From NCBI GenBank assembly GCA_016190785.1, contig JACPPX010000094.1, positions 1 through 22,454 of the forward strand: 22,454 nucleotides of DNA, read 5' to 3'. Of the stretch, positions 19,299 through 22,454 are shown piece by piece (position 1 is the stretch's first letter; every line of letters starts with the position of its first letter). The notes under the pieces are model-generated. The model worked only from the letters and a program-made list of their open reading frames with translations. It had not been told where the DNA came from and did no database searches. Source of the DNA: Chloroflexota bacterium (lineage in GTDB: Bacteria > Chloroflexota > Anaerolineae > UBA7937 > JACPPX01). A program made the position numbers and the translations under genes.

Positions 19299-20429
19299 CT
19301 ACAACCGTCGCCCAGTGATTATCCCCCACAGGGTGTCGATCCTCCGGCCCAGACGGCGGAAGAAGGAAGATAGGCTGGCCCGGCGGTAGCCCAGCCAACG
19401 ACGGAGGAGAGTTTTCAGTTTGGGCTTAGGGGTGGGCAGGACCCGATCCCACTGCACCACTGCCGCCCCCCAGGTCAGCCCGGCCCCAAAGCCCACCAAG
19501 ACCACATGATCCCCAGGCATAAGCCGGTTTTGCTCAATCGCTTCACAGAAGGCGATGGGCACCGAAGCCGCAGAGGTATTCCCATAGCGATCCACATTAA
19601 CAAAAACCCGCTCCATGGGCAGGTCCATAGCCTGGGCAGCGGATTTGATAATGCGTAGGTTGGCTTGGTGGGGGATGAAAAGTTCGATGTCTTCACTCTC
19701 CAACCCCGCAGCCTTAATAGCCTGCTTTGCTGATTTAGGCATAATCCGTGCCGCAAACTTAAACACTTCGCGGCCGTTCATCTTCACAAAATGCAACCGC
19801 TCCTGCACCGTACTTTCACTGGCTGGCAATTTAGAGCCGCCTCCCGGTACTATTAGCAAATCGCCTCCCGAGCCGTCAGAGCCAAGGACAAAAGAGAGGA
19901 GACCTCCCGGGGTTTCACTGGCGGCCAGGACAAAGGCCCCCGCCCCATCCCCAAAGAGAACACAGGTGCTGCGGTCGGTCCAATCCAAGATGCGGGAAAG
20001 GGTCTCCGCACCCACTACTAACGCCCGCTTATAGGTTCCGGCCACCATCATCTGGCTGGCCACGCTCAGAGCGTAGACAAAACCGGAGCAACCGGCCGAG
20101 AGATCAAAAGCGGCGGCATGCCGCGCCCCCAAGGCATCCTGAAGCAAACAAGCCGTGGCCGGAAAAATATGATCCGGAGTGGCAGAGGCGACAACGATCA
20201 GGTCCAAATCCCGGGGATCAAAGTTGGCCACCTGTAGTGCCTCCCGACTGGCTTCCAGGGCCATACTGAAGGTGGTCTCTTTGGGACCAGCGATCCGCCT
20301 TTCGGAGATCCCGGTGCGGGTACGGATCCACTCGTCCGAGGTATTGACCATCTTCTCCAGATCATGATTAGTCATCACCTGGGAGGGAACATACTTACCC
20401 CAACCGATTATGTGGGTATAGCGAGCCAA
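19299..20429 (-). CDS. fabH: 3-oxoacyl-ACP synthase III (FabH-like) with basic tail
   Basis: FabH starts fatty acid synthesis by condensing acetyl-CoA (or another acyl-CoA) with malonyl-ACP. The catalytic triad is clear: C114 in DLSAGCSGF, H254 in PHQAN and N284 in RYGNTSAAS. LFGDGAGAFVLAAS at 158-171 and GFGAGLTWGAA at 313-323 are typical. The product is 376 residues, about 45 longer than usual, owing to a C-terminal extension from about residue 331 that holds around a dozen Arg/Lys (LLRRWLGYRR, SFFRRLGRRIDTLW). The TTG start is supported by GAGGTGG 5 bases upstream, and the MARYTHI start aligns with family N-termini. A related beta-ketoacyl synthase III-like enzyme of a specialised lipid pathway is possible. 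Confidence 0.92.
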   Translation of the reverse strand: MARYTHIIGWGKYVPSQVMTNHDLEKMVNTSDEWIRTRTGISERRIAGPKETTFSMALEASREALQVANFDPRDLDLIVVASATPDHIFPATACLLQDALGARHAAAFDLSAGCSGFVYALSVASQMMVAGTYKRALVVGAETLSRILDWTDRSTCVLFGDGAGAFVLAASETPGGLLSFVLGSDGSGGDLLIVPGGGSKLPASESTVQERLHFVKMNGREVFKFAARIMPKSAKQAIKAAGLESEDIELFIPHQANLRIIKSAAQAMDLPMERVFVNVDRYGNTSAASVPIAFCEAIEQNRLMPGDHVVLVGFGAGLTWGAAVVQWDRVLPTPKPKLKTLLRRWLGYRRASLSSFFRRLGRRIDTLWGIITGRRL

Positions 20430-20430
20430 A

Positions 20431-20440
20431 TAGCCACCTC
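20431..20440 (-). promoter_or_regulatory. Ribosome binding site deciding the TTG start of fabH
   Basis: On the - strand GAGGTGG ends 4 bases before TTG (20427-20429). The spacing is good and no ATG occurs nearby in frame, so the TTG is the likely start codon. Confidence 0.65.
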
Positions 20441-20542
20441 GCCTTTTTCAAAGATGAGATTGATAATTAGGTTACGATTTTGACAAAAGGGGAGAACGGT
20501 CAACTTATTAAAACCCAGTCGCTAGCAACAGGATGCGGAGAA

Positions 20543-21580
20543 ATGCCAGAACAAGATTGGATAAGCAGCTACCAGGACGGACAAACTGCTTATCGGCAAG
20601 GAGATTTAAGCACAGCCATCCAAATATTCCAAGGGCTCCTTGCTCAATCATCCTCCCCCGAACTCAAGGCTGCAGTCCTCAACGACCTGGGGGTGGCTTT
20701 GCAGCAAAAAGGCGAAATAGATAAGGCAGTGGCGCGCTATGAAGAAGCCCTGACCCTGGAAAGAACTCTGGGGCCCAGTGAGCGATTGGCCAATTTGCTA
20801 ATCAACCTTGGCGGGGCTTATGCTGATCTTCGCCAGTATAAAGAATCAACCAAGGCTTTCCAGGCAGGGCTGGCCCTCCTCCAAGATTTTCAGGATGAGG
20901 ATCCCCTCTCCCGCGGCCTCACCTGGCGGAACTTGGGGAATTCCTATCTGGCCATCGCCCAAGAGAGCAAGGCGGTTTGGGCTTTCCAGAAAAGCTTGGA
21001 CCTACTTGAAGGTTTAGGCGATAAAAGGGAAATGGGCATCACCCTCCATCGTCTGGGAGAGGCGTATCTGGCCAAATATAAATGGCCAGAAGCCCTAGGA
21101 GCCTACCGTCAGGCGGCGGCCATCTGGGAGAGCTTGGGAGACAAATCCTCCCTCGCAGCCAGTTATCTTGGCCGCGGCCAGATTTATTTCGATTGGGAGA
21201 AATTCCCGGAATCGGAGAGCAATTTTCAGAAAGCCCTGGAGATTTACCGCCAAGCCCAGGACCGGCAAGGGGAAGCCCAAACCCTGGCCGGTTTGGGGCG
21301 GGTTGCCGCGGCAAGCAAAGAATGGGAGAGGGGAGAAGAGCATTATCAGAAAGCAACCGCCCTTTGGGAAGAACTGAGTAATAAACGAGGGTTGGCTCTC
21401 GCCCTCTGGGGCCGGGCCAGCCTCTTCTTTGAAAAGGGAAATAGAGAAGGGGCCCTCGCGGACATGGAGAAATCCTTAGCCCTCCTAAAAGAACTCGGGG
21501 ATCCAGAGTTGAGCCGAGCCGAGAGTTATTTGCAGACTTTTCGCCAAAAGCGGCCCGGCCCGCTCCGCAAATACTTCTAA
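20543..21580 (+). CDS. Tetratricopeptide-repeat protein, unknown function
   Basis: This is a soluble all-helical scaffold of 345 residues from the ATG at 20543. It is made of about eight TPR-like helix pairs, most repeating every 40 residues: in ATG-based numbering the LG/RG motifs fall near 49, 89, 131, 171, 211, 251 and 291. Consensus positions such as AxxxYxxAL recur (IDKAVARYEEAL, WPEALGAYRQAA, PESESNFQKALEIYRQ). No catalytic domain, signal peptide or membrane segment is visible, so it likely mediates protein-protein contacts. An in-frame TTG at 20480 would add 21 residues but has no Shine-Dalgarno. The ATG has an AGGA 9 bases before it, so it is preferred. The gene is divergent from fabH and followed by the peroxiredoxin promoter. 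Confidence 0.8.
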   Translation: MPEQDWISSYQDGQTAYRQGDLSTAIQIFQGLLAQSSSPELKAAVLNDLGVALQQKGEIDKAVARYEEALTLERTLGPSERLANLLINLGGAYADLRQYKESTKAFQAGLALLQDFQDEDPLSRGLTWRNLGNSYLAIAQESKAVWAFQKSLDLLEGLGDKREMGITLHRLGEAYLAKYKWPEALGAYRQAAAIWESLGDKSSLAASYLGRGQIYFDWEKFPESESNFQKALEIYRQAQDRQGEAQTLAGLGRVAAASKEWERGEEHYQKATALWEELSNKRGLALALWGRASLFFEKGNREGALADMEKSLALLKELGDPELSRAESYLQTFRQKRPGPLRKYF

Positions 21581-21590
21581 CCCTCCTTTT

Positions 21591-21620
21591 TTGACTGTTA
21601 TACATCCCCCATCTTATAAT
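21591..21620 (+). promoter_or_regulatory. Sigma70 promoter for the peroxiredoxin gene
   Basis: There is TTGACT (21591-21596, five of six matches), an 18-base spacer and a perfect TATAAT (21615-21620). The start ATG at 21666 is 45 bases past the -10. A second -10-like TGTAAT at 21648-21653 lies 12 bases before the ATG but lacks a -35. Confidence 0.7.
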
Positions 21621-21665
21621 AAATAGAGCATCATTTTCCCATATCTTGTAATCTTTGATCAGACA

Positions 21666-22169
21666 ATGGCTAGTTCGCGGCTCAAGGTAGGAGATACGGC
21701 CCCTGATTTTTCTCTGTTGGCCCACTCCGGGGAACAGGTGCGGCTCGCCCAATTCCGTGGCAAGAACTGGGTGGTTTTATATTTCTACCCCAAAGACGAA
21801 ACTTTAGGGTGTACCGCCGAGGCCTGTGCTTTCCGCGATAATTACTCTGCTTTCCAACAAGCAGGGGCCGAGGTAATCGGGATCAGCGGCGACTCGATTA
21901 CCTCCCACCGCCATTTTTCTTACCGAAACCGACTCCCCTTCCCTCTATTGAGCGATGAAGAGAATGCGGTCCGAAAACTCTACGGAGTTCAGCCCACTTA
22001 TGGACTCATCCCCGGGAGGGTGACTTTCATCATCGATCCCCAGGGTAAGATCCGCCACATCTTCGACTCCCAATTCAACCCCGAGGCCCATATCCAAGAG
22101 GCCCTGCAGTTTATACACTCCCAAACCCCCGCGAGAGAATTAGCCAAGACACCGCAAGATATGGCATAG
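21666..22169 (+). CDS. bcp: Thioredoxin-dependent peroxiredoxin, PrxQ/BCP type
   Basis: This 167-residue thiol peroxidase reduces hydrogen peroxide and organic peroxides, taking electrons from thioredoxin. The active-site motif YPKDETLGCTAEACAFRD gives peroxidatic C49 and resolving C54. The C-x4-C spacing is that of PrxQ/BCP enzymes, which form an intramolecular disulfide. VGDTAPDFSL near the N-terminus and the later FPLLSDEENAVRKLYGV and RVTFIIDPQGKI are family features. It starts a + strand unit after its own promoter. The next gene, an MscS-type channel, begins 15 bases after its stop codon. Confidence 0.95.
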   Translation: MASSRLKVGDTAPDFSLLAHSGEQVRLAQFRGKNWVVLYFYPKDETLGCTAEACAFRDNYSAFQQAGAEVIGISGDSITSHRHFSYRNRLPFPLLSDEENAVRKLYGVQPTYGLIPGRVTFIIDPQGKIRHIFDSQFNPEAHIQEALQFIHSQTPARELAKTPQDMA

Positions 22170-22184
22170 AGGGACGAATATAAA

Positions 22185-22454
22185 TTGCCAACCTTTCAAG
22201 AGCAATTGGCGGAATTTGCCCCGCGGCTGATCATCAGCCTGCTGGTCTTCATCGTCTTCTGGCTGGCCAGCACCCTTATCGAAAAATTAGTAATAAACCG
22301 ATTGACCCAAACCCGGCTCAATCAGGCAGCTCTCAAACTCATCGGCACCGCTACCAAAATTGGTCTCCTGGTGGTTGCCGGGATTGTAGTCCTGGCTATC
22401 CTGGGAATTGACCTCAACGCCTTGGTGGCCGGGCTGGGTCTTACCACCCTGACC
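22185..22454 (+). CDS. MscS-family mechanosensitive channel, partial (3' end beyond window)
   Basis: The open frame starts at a TTG (22185-22187) with GAGGGA about 10 bases upstream, and runs in frame to the window end (90 codons). The product begins LPTFQEQLAEFAPRLIISLLVFIVFWLAS (one hydrophobic helix) and TQTRLNQAALKLIGTATKIGLLVVAGIVVLAIL (a second). It then enters the pore-helix signature LNALVAGLGLTTLT, typical of MscS TM3. Such channels open under membrane tension to release solutes on osmotic downshift. It is probably cotranscribed with the peroxiredoxin. The soluble domain is outside the window. Confidence 0.85.
   Translation, partial: MPTFQEQLAEFAPRLIISLLVFIVFWLASTLIEKLVINRLTQTRLNQAALKLIGTATKIGLLVVAGIVVLAILGIDLNALVAGLGLTTLT

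Noticed and set aside
20480..20542. TTG start for the TPR gene, and the same TTGACA as a -35 element
   Set aside because: There is no Shine-Dalgarno before the TTG and no good -10 at 16-18 bases after TTGACA, so neither reading is supported.
21039..21752. 237-codon - strand open frame covering the TPR gene end and the prx start
   Set aside because: It overlaps two well-supported genes and a near-consensus promoter, and its product is low-complexity and Pro/Gly/Arg-rich.

Overview
This window is bacterial and holds about nineteen genes at moderately high G+C, packed mainly on the + strand. Several features suggest Chloroflexota, perhaps Dehalococcoidia-like, but that is inference and not proven. 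They are an archaeal-type S-adenosylmethionine synthetase beside a compact S-adenosylhomocysteinase, a GT39 membrane protein ending in a beta-rich 'cost-free' extracellular domain of a kind I associate with Chloroflexota, and an intergenic repeat of the 'CATCCTGAGCGAAGCGAAGGAT' style. No rRNA, tRNA, CRISPR array or insertion sequence was seen. No gene-free stretch exceeds 300 bases.

Region 1 (1-3089, - strand) is the replication and repair operon dnaX-ybaB-recR. Beyond it lie a palindromic intergenic repeat and a two-gene unit, a 60-residue membrane protein followed by a lipoprotein that looks frame-broken. dnaX carries an in-frame TAA at 2637-2639 in the middle of the conserved clamp-loader ATPase region. 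Protein homology continues on both sides of the stop in the same frame.

Region 2 (3200-9652, + strand) starts divergently from dnaX. It runs ahcY (SAH hydrolase), a low-G+C P-loop kinase-like gene, archaeal-type MAT (SAM synthetase), rmd, gmd and a phosphohexomutase. The first and third genes make and recycle SAM. The last three fit the supply of mannose-1-phosphate and GDP-D-rhamnose.

Region 3 (9655-19249, + strand) has a polyprenyl diphosphate synthase with its own near-consensus promoter. It is followed by a tightly packed glycan operon: GT2 glycosyltransferase, GT4 glycosyltransferase, YfhO-like membrane protein, SAM methyltransferase, GT39 membrane glycosyltransferase and Wzy/O-antigen-ligase-like protein. 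Together with region 2 this reads as a pathway for a rhamnose-containing, possibly methylated, lipid-linked surface glycan. No flippase and no mannose-1-phosphate guanylyltransferase is present in the window.

Region 4 (19250-22454) holds a terminator, fabH on the - strand with an unusual basic tail, a TPR protein, a PrxQ-type peroxiredoxin, and the start of an MscS-family channel that runs off the window. Several first genes (the 60-residue protein, the GT2 gene, and less tightly dnaX) have a good -10 element almost touching the start codon and no Shine-Dalgarno. This suggests leaderless or near-leaderless mRNAs.
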